Below, piece after piece: positions 26,637 through 35,087 of a stretch of 64,000 nt of DNA (its first letter is position 1; every line of letters starts with the position of its first letter). The stretch covers positions 744,001 through 808,000 of the forward strand of contig NZ_JBHTJW010000002.1 in the NCBI RefSeq assembly GCF_042676145.1, written 5' to 3'. The translations under genes were made by a program, and so were the position numbers. This DNA comes from Methylophilus glucosoxydans (GTDB taxonomy: Bacteria > Pseudomonadota > Gammaproteobacteria > Burkholderiales > Methylophilaceae). The notes beneath the pieces are model-generated. The model was not told the origin of the DNA. It worked only from the letters and a program-made list of their open reading frames with translations, and did no database searches.

Positions 26637-29568
26637 GGCGTTTTATTTTTCTTTGATTGTTTAATGTTAACAGTTTTACAAAATCGTCCGCATTGACCGG
26701 GTAGGCGTACAGATAGCCTTGGGCTGTCTGGCACCCCAGTCGCTGTAAAAATTTTTCCTGCTCTTCTGTCTCTACGCCTTCAGCCACCACGGTAAATCCC
26801 AGCTGAGTTGCCATGGCGTAAATCGCACTGGTAATCGCAGCATCGTCCTTGTCGTTTGGCAGGTCTTTGACAAAGCTGCGGTCTATCTTGATCTGGTCCA
26901 GCGGCAACCGTTTCAAGTGTGAGAGTGAAGAGTAGCCGGTGCCAAAATCATCAATCGCAATGCTGATTCCCAACAGCTTGAGTTGATTGAAGGTGTCGAC
27001 CACATGTTGCGTATGCTGCATCAAGGTGCTTTCGGTGATTTCAAGCTCAATGATGGATGGGTCACATTCGCTTTCCATCAGGATGCCGTAGACCGTGTCG
27101 GCAAACTTGCTTTTCATGATCTGCACAGCAGAGACATTAATCGCAATTTTCTTGAATTCCGGATGCTGTTGATGCCAGGCATGCGCTTGCCGGACCGACT
27201 GAGCGAGGGCCCATTCCCCTATGCTCAGAATCAGGCCGGTTTCTTCTGCCAGCGGGATGAATTTGGCTGGCGAGATAATGCCCTGTGTCGGATGCATCCA
27301 GCGGATGAGCGCTTCCGCGCCAATAATCATGCCTGTCTTGAGGTCAATCTGGGCCTGATAGAACATATTCAGCTGGTTTTTATTGAGCGCCTGCCGCAAC
27401 TCGGTTTCCAGCTGGAAGTGCTCAACGGCGTCGCGGCTCAGTGCAGCATCGTAAAACGCGACATGGTTTTTACCGTTGTTTTTGACCTGATACATGGCGA
27501 GGTCGGCGGCTTTGATCAGGCTCTCGACATCCTGCCCATCCTGCGGGTACATCGAGATGCCTATGCTGCCACTGACAAAAATCTGGTGGTGGTCAATGTT
27601 GAATTCAACACGCAGGGCTTCCAGAATATCATGCGCTTTTTGTGACGCATCAGCCTTGCTGCGCAGGTTTTCCAGCATGATGATGAATTCGTCACCACCA
27701 AGGCGGCCAACGATGTCAGACTCACGGACGGCCTGACGCAGACGTTCGGTTACGCTCAATAATAACTGGTCGCCTGCATAATGCCCCAGGCTGTCGTTGA
27801 TATTTTTAAAGCGGTCGAGGTCGATAAACAGAATGGCCGCTTGCTGCTCATTGCGGCCGGAGCGCTGAATCGCATGCGCGAACAGGTGATTAATCAGGCG
27901 GCGGTTAGGCAGGCCGGTCAGCGGATCGTGATTGACCAGAGAGTTCAACTGGCGTTGCGAACGTTTCATTTCCGAAATATCCGCAAACACGCCCACATAG
28001 TTGGTGATGGCATTGGCGTGGTTACGCACCGCCGTGATGGTCATCCACTCGGTGTAGCTCTCGCCGTTTTTGCGGACATTCTCAATTTCGCCTGACCATT
28101 TGCCATGACGTTTGAGTGCACCAAACAAGCCGCGCGGACGCTGTTTGAAGATTTGCGGTTTGCTGCCCAGCACCTCTTCTTCTGCGTAGCCGGTAATCAA
28201 AGTGTAGCCCTGGTTGATCCCCACCAGCTCCCCGGCCGGGTTCACAATCATGATGCCTTCAGTGGTGCTGTCAAAGGCGATTTTTGCCAGCTTGAGATGT
28301 TTGCCGGTTTGTTCGCGGTTGATGGCCACGCTCAAGGTGCGGCCGATGGCCATCAGTGAGCCCAGTTCTTGTGAGCTGGTCGGCTCTGCATCAAAACAGC
28401 GTTCAATGACCATGGATCCCCACCAGTCATCGTCCAGCATCAGCGGCACAATGACCAGGTTGACCGTGTCGTGCGACTTGAGCAGGGCGCGCTCGGCCTC
28501 TGGCAGGCTCAGTGCATCGCACATGACAGGCTGGCCCTGCGCCAGCAGGGCATGCCAGCGTTGTAGTTCTGGCGTGAGGAAAGACACTTTTTCCCAGTGC
28601 TCATACGTGGCATGAAAGCCGTTCATGGCCCAATGAAACAGGGCCTTGGAGCGCATTTCTGTCTTGTTGCGCATATGGATATTCTCATGCTGCAGCAGGG
28701 TGGCGCGACTGAATCTGAAGGACAGGCAGCATTGTTGCAGCACGTTTTCTGCCACCGTTTGCCAGCGTTCAGTCGAGTGCAGCATCCAGTCGCATGAGAT
28801 CAGGGTATCCAGCACGGCACTGCGGTTGTTGAGTTGGGTTTGAATAAACTTTTGCTCGCTCACATCGCGGGCGACCGTGATCAGGTGGCTTGGAAGGTCT
28901 TCGCGGTCGTAGTAGGCGACTTTATGCACCTCCAGCGTTTTATGACCGCCTTGTGGCAAATGCACCAACTCTTCATTGTGGTAGGGCTGGCGCGTTTGCC
29001 AGACTTGTTGGTCTGATTTTTCGTGATGTTCAAAACTGTTGCGGAATACCGGGTGCAAGGTTTGCGCAATTTGACGGTTATTCAAAAACTCAAAGTCAAA
29101 ATGGTTGATCTGGAAGGTGTTGAGCATTTGCTCGTTGGCCATCATCCAGCGGTTGTCGCTATCCTTGATGCAAATCAGGTCAGGGCTCATTTCGATCAGT
29201 GAATGCACGATGGATTGCATATGCAGCAACTGGGCGGTCAAGGTCTTTTCTTCTTCCTCCAGCATGAGGCCCACGGCGCGACGGGTGTGTTGCGGATAGA
29301 ATAGTCTGCATTTGAAATCGCGCTTGAGGCCTTTGAGGGTAAGCGTGATGTTTAGCTCGGTTTTGCCTTCGCGCATGGCTTCGATGAGCACCTGACGTGA
29401 CTCTTTGGGTAATTCCTCACCCACGGGGGCGAGCAGAGACAATGCCTGTTCGTTTGCCGCCAGGCTCACTGCACGGCGATTGATGGCCAGCATAGCCATA
29501 TCAGGCATGGTGACGGCAAATGGCTGCAACCATGCTGTGCTATGATGATCAAAAACGGTGGGTAACAT
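26629..29568 (-). CDS. PAS-GAF-PAS-GGDEF-EAL c-di-GMP protein
   Basis: A 979-residue cytoplasmic sensor: a first PAS domain (about 108-240, with SPDLICIKDSDNRWMMAN), a GAF-like domain (about 255-420), a second PAS (about 425-545, with AFDSTTEGIMIVNPAGE), a GGDEF domain (about 550-710) with intact GRLGGDEF, and an EAL domain (about 725-970) with EALIRW, EITEST, DDFGTG, KIDRSF and VAEGVE. Both catalytic signatures are complete, so it may be bifunctional. No membrane segment is visible. It overlaps the HD-GYP gene downstream. The start is ATG 29568. Confidence 0.9.
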   Translation of the reverse strand: MLPTVFDHHSTAWLQPFAVTMPDMAMLAINRRAVSLAANEQALSLLAPVGEELPKESRQVLIEAMREGKTELNITLTLKGLKRDFKCRLFYPQHTRRAVGLMLEEEEKTLTAQLLHMQSIVHSLIEMSPDLICIKDSDNRWMMANEQMLNTFQINHFDFEFLNNRQIAQTLHPVFRNSFEHHEKSDQQVWQTRQPYHNEELVHLPQGGHKTLEVHKVAYYDREDLPSHLITVARDVSEQKFIQTQLNNRSAVLDTLISCDWMLHSTERWQTVAENVLQQCCLSFRFSRATLLQHENIHMRNKTEMRSKALFHWAMNGFHATYEHWEKVSFLTPELQRWHALLAQGQPVMCDALSLPEAERALLKSHDTVNLVIVPLMLDDDWWGSMVIERCFDAEPTSSQELGSLMAIGRTLSVAINREQTGKHLKLAKIAFDSTTEGIMIVNPAGELVGINQGYTLITGYAEEEVLGSKPQIFKQRPRGLFGALKRHGKWSGEIENVRKNGESYTEWMTITAVRNHANAITNYVGVFADISEMKRSQRQLNSLVNHDPLTGLPNRRLINHLFAHAIQRSGRNEQQAAILFIDLDRFKNINDSLGHYAGDQLLLSVTERLRQAVRESDIVGRLGGDEFIIMLENLRSKADASQKAHDILEALRVEFNIDHHQIFVSGSIGISMYPQDGQDVESLIKAADLAMYQVKNNGKNHVAFYDAALSRDAVEHFQLETELRQALNKNQLNMFYQAQIDLKTGMIIGAEALIRWMHPTQGIISPAKFIPLAEETGLILSIGEWALAQSVRQAHAWHQQHPEFKKIAINVSAVQIMKSKFADTVYGILMESECDPSIIELEITESTLMQHTQHVVDTFNQLKLLGISIAIDDFGTGYSSLSHLKRLPLDQIKIDRSFVKDLPNDKDDAAITSAIYAMATQLGFTVVAEGVETEEQEKFLQRLGCQTAQGYLYAYPVNADDFVKLLTLNNQRKIKRHA

Positions 29569-29663
29569 AATTCAGTCTGCTTGATTCCAGGCGTCTATCT
29601 GGGACGATTAAGTGGGTTAACGGCGCAGTTGGCGCTAAACTTTAGCGAGTTTCACTTGTGTTA

Positions 29664-30896
29664 ATGAACGTCAATTTTATACATAAAATCAATCTGCTCA
29701 GGCACGGGTTAAGCGTGGTTTTAGGGCTATTTGTCCTGATGACAAGCTGGGTGGATTGTGCGCAAGCGCACGAAGGTCATGAGGGCCATGCCGAGCAGGC
29801 GCCCAACGCGCTGGCCGTCAGTGTCGCGCCCGAGGGCGCCGGCCGCATCTGGCTGGCTCAGGCCAGGCAGGGTCAGGTCTGGGTGTCTTTGCTGGATGCC
29901 ACGGGCAAACCCCTTGGTCGGGAAACCGTGGTCAATCCGTTGCCGATGAAAGTGGCCGCCGACGGCGAAGCCAGGCCCAAGATTGCGGTTGGCCCCAATG
30001 GCCATCTGTATGTCACCTGGACCGAGTCGCTGAAAAAACCTTATGCCGGGTATATCTGGTTTGCACGCTCTACCGATGGCGGCAAAAGCTTTGAGGCCCC
30101 TTATATCGTGCACCAGCACCGCGATGAAATCACCCACCGTTTTGACAGTTTGCACGTGGCCGCCAATGGCATCATCACCGTGGCCTGGGTGGATAAGCGC
30201 GATTTGCTGGCCGCCAAGGCTACGGGTAAACCGTATGATGGGGCTGCCATTTACTATGCGGTTTCAAGCGATCAAGGCAAAAGTTTTGCCCCAGAACAAA
30301 AATTGGCGGATAGCAGCTGCGAGTGTTGCCGGATTGCCATGACCAGCAAGCCGGATGGCACGGTAGCGGTCTTGTGGCGGCATGTCTTTGAGGGCAGTGA
30401 GCGCGACCATGCCATGGCCGAAATTGGTGGCACCGGCAAACCGGTGCTGGTGCGTGCCAGTTATGGTCACTGGAAACTGGATGGTTGTCCGCATCATGGT
30501 GCTGCGATTGCGGTTGGTGAAGGCTTTGGCTATCACCTGGCCTATTTTGATGGGGCAGGGGACAAGCCCGGCTTGCGGCTGGCGCGCATGGATGGCCAGG
30601 CCTGGGTGAGCTCACCGCCGAAACGGATTGGTGACCTCAAACGCAATGCCAGCCACCCTGCCTTGTTGAGCGTGGCCGATAAAGTCTGGCTGGCCTGGCA
30701 AGAGCGGGATAGCAGCGGTTTTGATATTGTGGCCATGGTCTCTGTGGATGGTGGCCGTACCTGGGGCGCGCCCAGTGTCATGCTGCATAGCATGACCAAG
30801 CTGGATTACCCGCAATGGCTCAATTTGCAAGGCCAGGTGTCGCTGGCCGTGAATACCAGTGATCAAGGCTTGAAAGTCCTGCCATTCGCAAAATAG
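29664..30896 (+). CDS. Secreted Asp-box (sialidase-fold) protein
   Basis: A 410-residue exported protein. A hydrophobic signal segment (about 12-32) ends near CAQA, and the predicted mature protein starts HEGHEGHAEQ, a metal-binding-looking tail. Three Asp-box repeats (STDGGKSF, SSDQGKSF, SVDGGRTW) show a six-bladed sialidase-type propeller. A cysteine cluster C219, C221, C222 (SSCECCRIAM) and a later CPHHG add further potential metal ligands. True sialidases need an arginine triad and a nucleophile tyrosine that I cannot confirm, so a sugar-cleaving role is doubtful. The next gene is clpB. A GTG six bases upstream (29658) is an alternative start. Confidence 0.7.
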   Translation: MNVNFIHKINLLRHGLSVVLGLFVLMTSWVDCAQAHEGHEGHAEQAPNALAVSVAPEGAGRIWLAQARQGQVWVSLLDATGKPLGRETVVNPLPMKVAADGEARPKIAVGPNGHLYVTWTESLKKPYAGYIWFARSTDGGKSFEAPYIVHQHRDEITHRFDSLHVAANGIITVAWVDKRDLLAAKATGKPYDGAAIYYAVSSDQGKSFAPEQKLADSSCECCRIAMTSKPDGTVAVLWRHVFEGSERDHAMAEIGGTGKPVLVRASYGHWKLDGCPHHGAAIAVGEGFGYHLAYFDGAGDKPGLRLARMDGQAWVSSPPKRIGDLKRNASHPALLSVADKVWLAWQERDSSGFDIVAMVSVDGGRTWGAPSVMLHSMTKLDYPQWLNLQGQVSLAVNTSDQGLKVLPFAK

Positions 30897-30931
30897 CCTA
30901 CTCAAAAACGCTGTCATTTGATCTGGCGCTA

Positions 30932-30958
30932 TTGAAAACGCAAAAACCCGCCGCATTA
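30932..30958 (+). promoter_or_regulatory. Possible sigma-32 promoter of clpB
   Basis: TTGAAA (30932-30937), a 13-base spacer and CCGCATTA (30951-30958) resemble the heat-shock consensus CTTGAA / CCCCATNT. It lies 56 bases ahead of the clpB start, as expected for a heat-shock gene. Confidence 0.45.
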
Positions 30959-31013
30959 TATGGGTATCCAGCCGCAAGCGTGCGGCGATACTTTAATCAA
31001 GAAAGGGTTTGCC

Positions 31014-33596
31014 ATGCGTTTTGATAAACTCACGACTAAATTTCAACAGGCCCTGGCCGATGCGCAGAGCATGGCCGTCGGGGCGGATCATCCCACCATA
31101 GAAGCGCCTCACTTGTTGCTGGCCATGCTCAACCAGGACGACAGTGGGGTGGCGGCGCTGTTGTCACGCGCAGGTGCGCAAGTCAGTGCACTTAAAACCG
31201 GGTTGCAGCAAGCCATAGACAACCTGCCTAAAGTCAGCGAAAACAGCGGCGATGTCAGCGTGTCGCGCGACCTCAATAATCTGCTCAATGTCACCGACAA
31301 GCTCGCGCAAAAGAGCGGCGACAGCTATATTGCCAGCGAAATGTTCTTGCTGGCGCTGGCCGAAGATAAAGGCCCCACCGGGCAACTGCTCAAGCAACAT
31401 GGCTTGAGTAAAACCGCACTTGAACAGGCGATTAAAGCCGTGCGCGGCAATGATTCTGTCAACAGCCAGGAAGCCGAAGGCCAGCGTGAAGCGTTGAAAA
31501 AATACACGCTGGACCTGACCGAGCGCGCCCGTGCTGGCAAGCTGGATCCGGTGATTGGCCGCGATGACGAGATTCGGCGCGCCATTCAGGTCTTGCAGCG
31601 CCGCACCAAAAATAATCCGGTATTGATCGGTGAGCCCGGCGTGGGTAAAACCGCGATTGTAGAAGGCCTGGCGCAGCGTATCGTCAATGGCGAAGTGCCT
31701 GATTCGCTTAAAAACAAAAAAGTATTGAGCCTGGACATGGCTGCCCTGTTGGCCGGGGCCAAATACCGCGGCGAATTTGAAGAACGTTTGAAAGCGGTGC
31801 TCAAGGAGCTGGCGCAAGACGAAGGCCAGACCATCGTCTTTATTGACGAGATTCATACCATGGTCGGTGCCGGTAAATCTGAAGGCGCGATGGATGCCGG
31901 CAATATGCTCAAGCCTGCATTGGCCCGGGGTGAGCTGCATTGCGTGGGCGCGACCACGCTCGATGAATACCGTAAATATATCGAGAAAGATGCGGCCTTG
32001 GAGCGTCGCTTCCAGAAGGTACTGGTGGATGAACCTAGCGTCGAGGCGACCATTGCCATCTTGCGCGGTTTGCAGGAAAAGTACGAATTACACCATGGTG
32101 TGGAAATTACCGACCCGGCCATTGTCGCGGCGGCAGAACTGTCTAACCGCTATATTACGGACCGTTTTTTGCCGGATAAGGCCATCGATCTGATCGACGA
32201 GGCGGCTTCGCGTATCAAGATGGAGATCGACTCCAAGCCGGAAGTGATGGATAAGCTGGATCGCCGACTGATTCAGCTTAAGATTGAGCGTGAAGCCGTG
32301 CGCCGCGAGAAAGATGAAGCCAGCCAGAAACGCTTTGGCCTGATTGAAGAAGAAATCAGCAAGCTCGAAAAAGAGTATGCCGACCTCGAAGAAATCTGGA
32401 AAGCGGAGAAAGCTGCCGTACAAGGCTCGGCAGGCGTGAAAGAGGCGATTGAAAAAATTAAACTGGAGATGGAAGCTGCCAAACGCAAAGGCGACTGGCA
32501 AAAAGTCTCAGAGTTGCAGTATGGCAAATTGCCGCAACTCGAAGCCCAGTTGAAGCACGCGTCAAGCGCTGAAGCGAGTGGCACGGTCAAACATAAAATG
32601 TTGCGTACCGAAGTCGGTGCCGATGAAATTGCTGAAGTGGTCAGCCGGGCTACCGGCATCCCGGTCAGTAAAATGATGACCGGCGAGCGCGAAAAACTGC
32701 TCAATATGGAAAATAGCCTGCATGCGCGCGTGGTGGGGCAGGACGAAGCGGTTCGGCTGGTCTCGGATGCGATCCGCCGTTCACGCAGTGGCTTGAGTGA
32801 CCCTAACCGACCATATGGCAGCTTTTTGTTCCTGGGGCCGACTGGCGTGGGTAAAACCGAGTTGTGCAAGGCGCTGGCCAACTTTCTGTTCGACAGTGAA
32901 GACCATCTGGTGCGCATAGACATGAGTGAGTTTATGGAAAAACACTCGGTCTCGCGTTTGATTGGTGCGCCCCCCGGCTATGTTGGCTATGAAGAAGGCG
33001 GCACGCTGACCGAAGCCGTGCGCCGCAAGCCTTATTCAGTCGTATTGCTGGACGAGGTGGAAAAAGCGCATCCGGATGTGTTTAACGTGTTGCTGCAAGT
33101 GCTGGACGATGGTCGCCTGACCGATGGCCAGGGGCGGACGGTAGACTTTAAGAATACCGTCATTATCATGACCTCTAACCTGGGTAGCCAGATGATCCAG
33201 AGCATGAGTGACCAGGATTATCAGGTGGTTAAACTGGCGGTGATGGGTGAGGTGAAGACGCACTTCAGGCCAGAGTTCATCAACCGGATTGATGAGGTGG
33301 TCGTGTTCCATTCACTGGGAGAAGCGCATGTGAAGTCGATTGCCAATATCCAGTTGCAATTGCTGGCCAAACGGCTGGCGGCCATGGAGATGCAACTCGA
33401 CGTCACCGATGCGGCGCTGGCCGAAATTGCCAATGCAGGCTTTGATCCCGTTTATGGCGCACGTCCGCTCAAACGCGCCATTCAAAGTGAAATTGAGAAT
33501 CCGCTGGCACGTGAAATCCTGGCTGGGCAGTTTGCGGCCAAAGACACGATACAGGTGGATTTTCAGGGTGGGAAAATGCAGTTCCGCAAAGCCTGA
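31014..33596 (+). CDS. clpB: ATP-dependent disaggregase ClpB
   Basis: ClpB rescues aggregated proteins together with DnaK. The 860-residue protein has the N-terminal Clp repeat domain (about 1-145), two AAA modules with Walker A motifs GEPGVGKT at 206 and GPTGVGKT at 608, and the coiled-coil M domain between them (about 405-520, rich in K and E). Length matches the family. The start at ATG 31014 is set by AAGAAAGGG; an in-frame upstream ATG at 30960 lacks such a site. A sigma-32-like promoter precedes it and a perfect hairpin follows it. Confidence 0.97.
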   Translation: MRFDKLTTKFQQALADAQSMAVGADHPTIEAPHLLLAMLNQDDSGVAALLSRAGAQVSALKTGLQQAIDNLPKVSENSGDVSVSRDLNNLLNVTDKLAQKSGDSYIASEMFLLALAEDKGPTGQLLKQHGLSKTALEQAIKAVRGNDSVNSQEAEGQREALKKYTLDLTERARAGKLDPVIGRDDEIRRAIQVLQRRTKNNPVLIGEPGVGKTAIVEGLAQRIVNGEVPDSLKNKKVLSLDMAALLAGAKYRGEFEERLKAVLKELAQDEGQTIVFIDEIHTMVGAGKSEGAMDAGNMLKPALARGELHCVGATTLDEYRKYIEKDAALERRFQKVLVDEPSVEATIAILRGLQEKYELHHGVEITDPAIVAAAELSNRYITDRFLPDKAIDLIDEAASRIKMEIDSKPEVMDKLDRRLIQLKIEREAVRREKDEASQKRFGLIEEEISKLEKEYADLEEIWKAEKAAVQGSAGVKEAIEKIKLEMEAAKRKGDWQKVSELQYGKLPQLEAQLKHASSAEASGTVKHKMLRTEVGADEIAEVVSRATGIPVSKMMTGEREKLLNMENSLHARVVGQDEAVRLVSDAIRRSRSGLSDPNRPYGSFLFLGPTGVGKTELCKALANFLFDSEDHLVRIDMSEFMEKHSVSRLIGAPPGYVGYEEGGTLTEAVRRKPYSVVLLDEVEKAHPDVFNVLLQVLDDGRLTDGQGRTVDFKNTVIIMTSNLGSQMIQSMSDQDYQVVKLAVMGEVKTHFRPEFINRIDEVVVFHSLGEAHVKSIANIQLQLLAKRLAAMEMQLDVTDAALAEIANAGFDPVYGARPLKRAIQSEIENPLAREILAGQFAAKDTIQVDFQGGKMQFRKA

Positions 33597-33662
33597 GTGT
33601 CAGCGCGCGCATCTTGGGCGCAGCGTGGTCATCTGCCTGCAGGCTGAACCTGTGGTACAAGC

Positions 33663-33692
33663 AAAGGGTCATATTCGTATGACCCTTTTTTA
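33663..33692 (+). terminator. Terminator after clpB
   Basis: Perfect 11-base stem AAAGGGTCATA/TATGACCCTTT with a TTCG tetraloop followed by a T run, 66 bases past the clpB stop. Confidence 0.92.
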
Positions 33693-33718
33693 TTGTGCGG
33701 GTGTAAAATGGAGCAACT

Positions 33719-34255
33719 ATGCGAGACTCACAAGCTTGGCGTTTGTCCTTGATCATTTTTTTGCTCGGTTTGATGAGCGGATGCGCGACACAACCACCGC
33801 AACCGGTGCAGATTGACCGTATTTCTCCCGAGCAACTCGCTGCGCTGGTGCCACCGCCGCAGTCGACGTTGAGTTTGGATGAGATTGTGACCATGAGCAA
33901 GCAGGGCAAGACGGATGCCGAGATTATTGACGCAATCAAGCAGTCGCAATCGCGTTATGCATTGACCCCTTCTGAGGTGCTGTCATGGCATCAAAAAGGT
34001 ATTTCCAAAGGCGTGCTTGATTATATGCAGCAGGCGAATGCGCTGGCGCAGCAAAACGCCATCGCCGATGAGATTAACAAGCGTGAAAAAGCGCGCGCCG
34101 AGGCAGAAGCCAAGTTAAAGCGTGAGCGGGATTATGCCCGGTTGCGCAGTATGGATCCCTGGTTTTACGGGCCAGGTTTTTACGGCGGCCCCGGTTTTTA
34201 TGGTGGCCCTTGGGGACCCCGGCCCTATTGGGGCGGCGGCTGGCGTTACTGGTAA
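33719..34255 (+). CDS. Lipoprotein with glycine-rich C-terminus
   Basis: A 178-residue predicted lipoprotein. The signal segment ends with the lipobox LMSGC, cysteine at residue 22. The mature part has a helical region with TLSLDEIVTMSKQGKTDAEI and a helix rich in A, E, K and R (about 118-142), and ends in a run of Gly, Phe, Tyr, Trp and Pro (repeats of GFYGGP). The middle resembles domains of short periplasmic proteins of unknown function. It may anchor in the outer membrane. It is followed 30 bases later by yjbQ. Confidence 0.75.
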   Translation: MRDSQAWRLSLIIFLLGLMSGCATQPPQPVQIDRISPEQLAALVPPPQSTLSLDEIVTMSKQGKTDAEIIDAIKQSQSRYALTPSEVLSWHQKGISKGVLDYMQQANALAQQNAIADEINKREKARAEAEAKLKRERDYARLRSMDPWFYGPGFYGGPGFYGGPWGPRPYWGGGWRYW

Positions 34256-34285
34256 ACTGACGCTGATTTACGGATAGATTGATGG

Positions 34286-34705
34286 ATGCGACAACAGCAC
34301 GAAACCCTCTCTATTAATGCCCAAGGTCGGCGTTTGTATGACATCACGCCGCAGGTATTGCAATGGGTGCAGCAATCCGGCATTCAGTCCGGCTTGTTGA
34401 CGCTATATATCCAGCACACTTCAGCCAGCCTGCTGATCAATGAAAATTATGACCGCGATGTGCTGGTGGACCTGGAAGCCTTTTTTAACCGGCTGGTACC
34501 GGATGGCGATGACCTGTTCATTCATACCGTTGAGGGCCCGGATGACATGCCTGCACATGTGCGTACCGCGCTGACACAAACCAGTTTGTCGATTCCTGTG
34601 CTACAAGGCAGGGTTGCCCTGGGCCAGTGGCAGGGCATTTTTTTGTTTGAGCATCGGCACCTGCCTGCCCGCAGACGCGTCCTCATGCATGTGATGGGTG
34701 AATAA
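34286..34705 (+). CDS. yjbQ: YjbQ/UPF0047 family protein
   Basis: A 139-residue soluble protein of the UPF0047 family. The conserved elements are present: YIQHTSASLLINEN (residues about 43-56), HTVEGPDDMPAHVRTAL, and GQWQGIFLFEHR near the C-terminus. Members have weak thiamine-phosphate synthase activity, but their physiological role is unsettled. It lies between two lipoprotein genes on the same strand. The gene symbol follows the E. coli homologue. Confidence 0.85.
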   Translation: MRQQHETLSINAQGRRLYDITPQVLQWVQQSGIQSGLLTLYIQHTSASLLINENYDRDVLVDLEAFFNRLVPDGDDLFIHTVEGPDDMPAHVRTALTQTSLSIPVLQGRVALGQWQGIFLFEHRHLPARRRVLMHVMGE

Positions 34706-34740
34706 GATTTTTGAGTATTTGATAGAAGTGTCGTATTGCC

Positions 34741-35040
34741 GTGCGTTATTCTGAACTGTTTTTATCTCTGACCTGTAGTTTCTTGGTGGTGGCTTGTAGC
34801 GAAGATGCGCCCAGCCAAGTGTCTACAGCGCTTCCCCTGCCACCCAGTGATGTGTCGTCCAATGATCTGGTGCCGCCAGCGGATGCCATGCCAGCAGCGG
34901 GGGGCACACGCCCCGTGCAACTCATGCAGGTCTCTAACACCACGCTTACCATGTCGCAAGCTGAGCTGGACAAGTTGTATCTGGAAGCCAGGCAGCATGT
35001 GCGCGAGGCCGTGGATTCACCAACAGAAGAACGGTACTAG
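34741..35040 (+). CDS. Small predicted lipoprotein
   Basis: A 99-residue protein starting at GTG 34741. The short signal segment ends with the lipobox LVVAC, cysteine at 19. The mature part is rich in Pro, Ser and Ala and then contains LTMSQAELDKLYLEAR, a charged helix. No family is recognised. It is convergent with envC. Confidence 0.65.
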   Translation: MRYSELFLSLTCSFLVVACSEDAPSQVSTALPLPPSDVSSNDLVPPADAMPAAGGTRPVQLMQVSNTTLTMSQAELDKLYLEARQHVREAVDSPTEERY

Positions 35041-35087
35041 GACCGCGCGCCGACCAGGACACCGGGGTGCGCAAGGCGGGCCAACGC

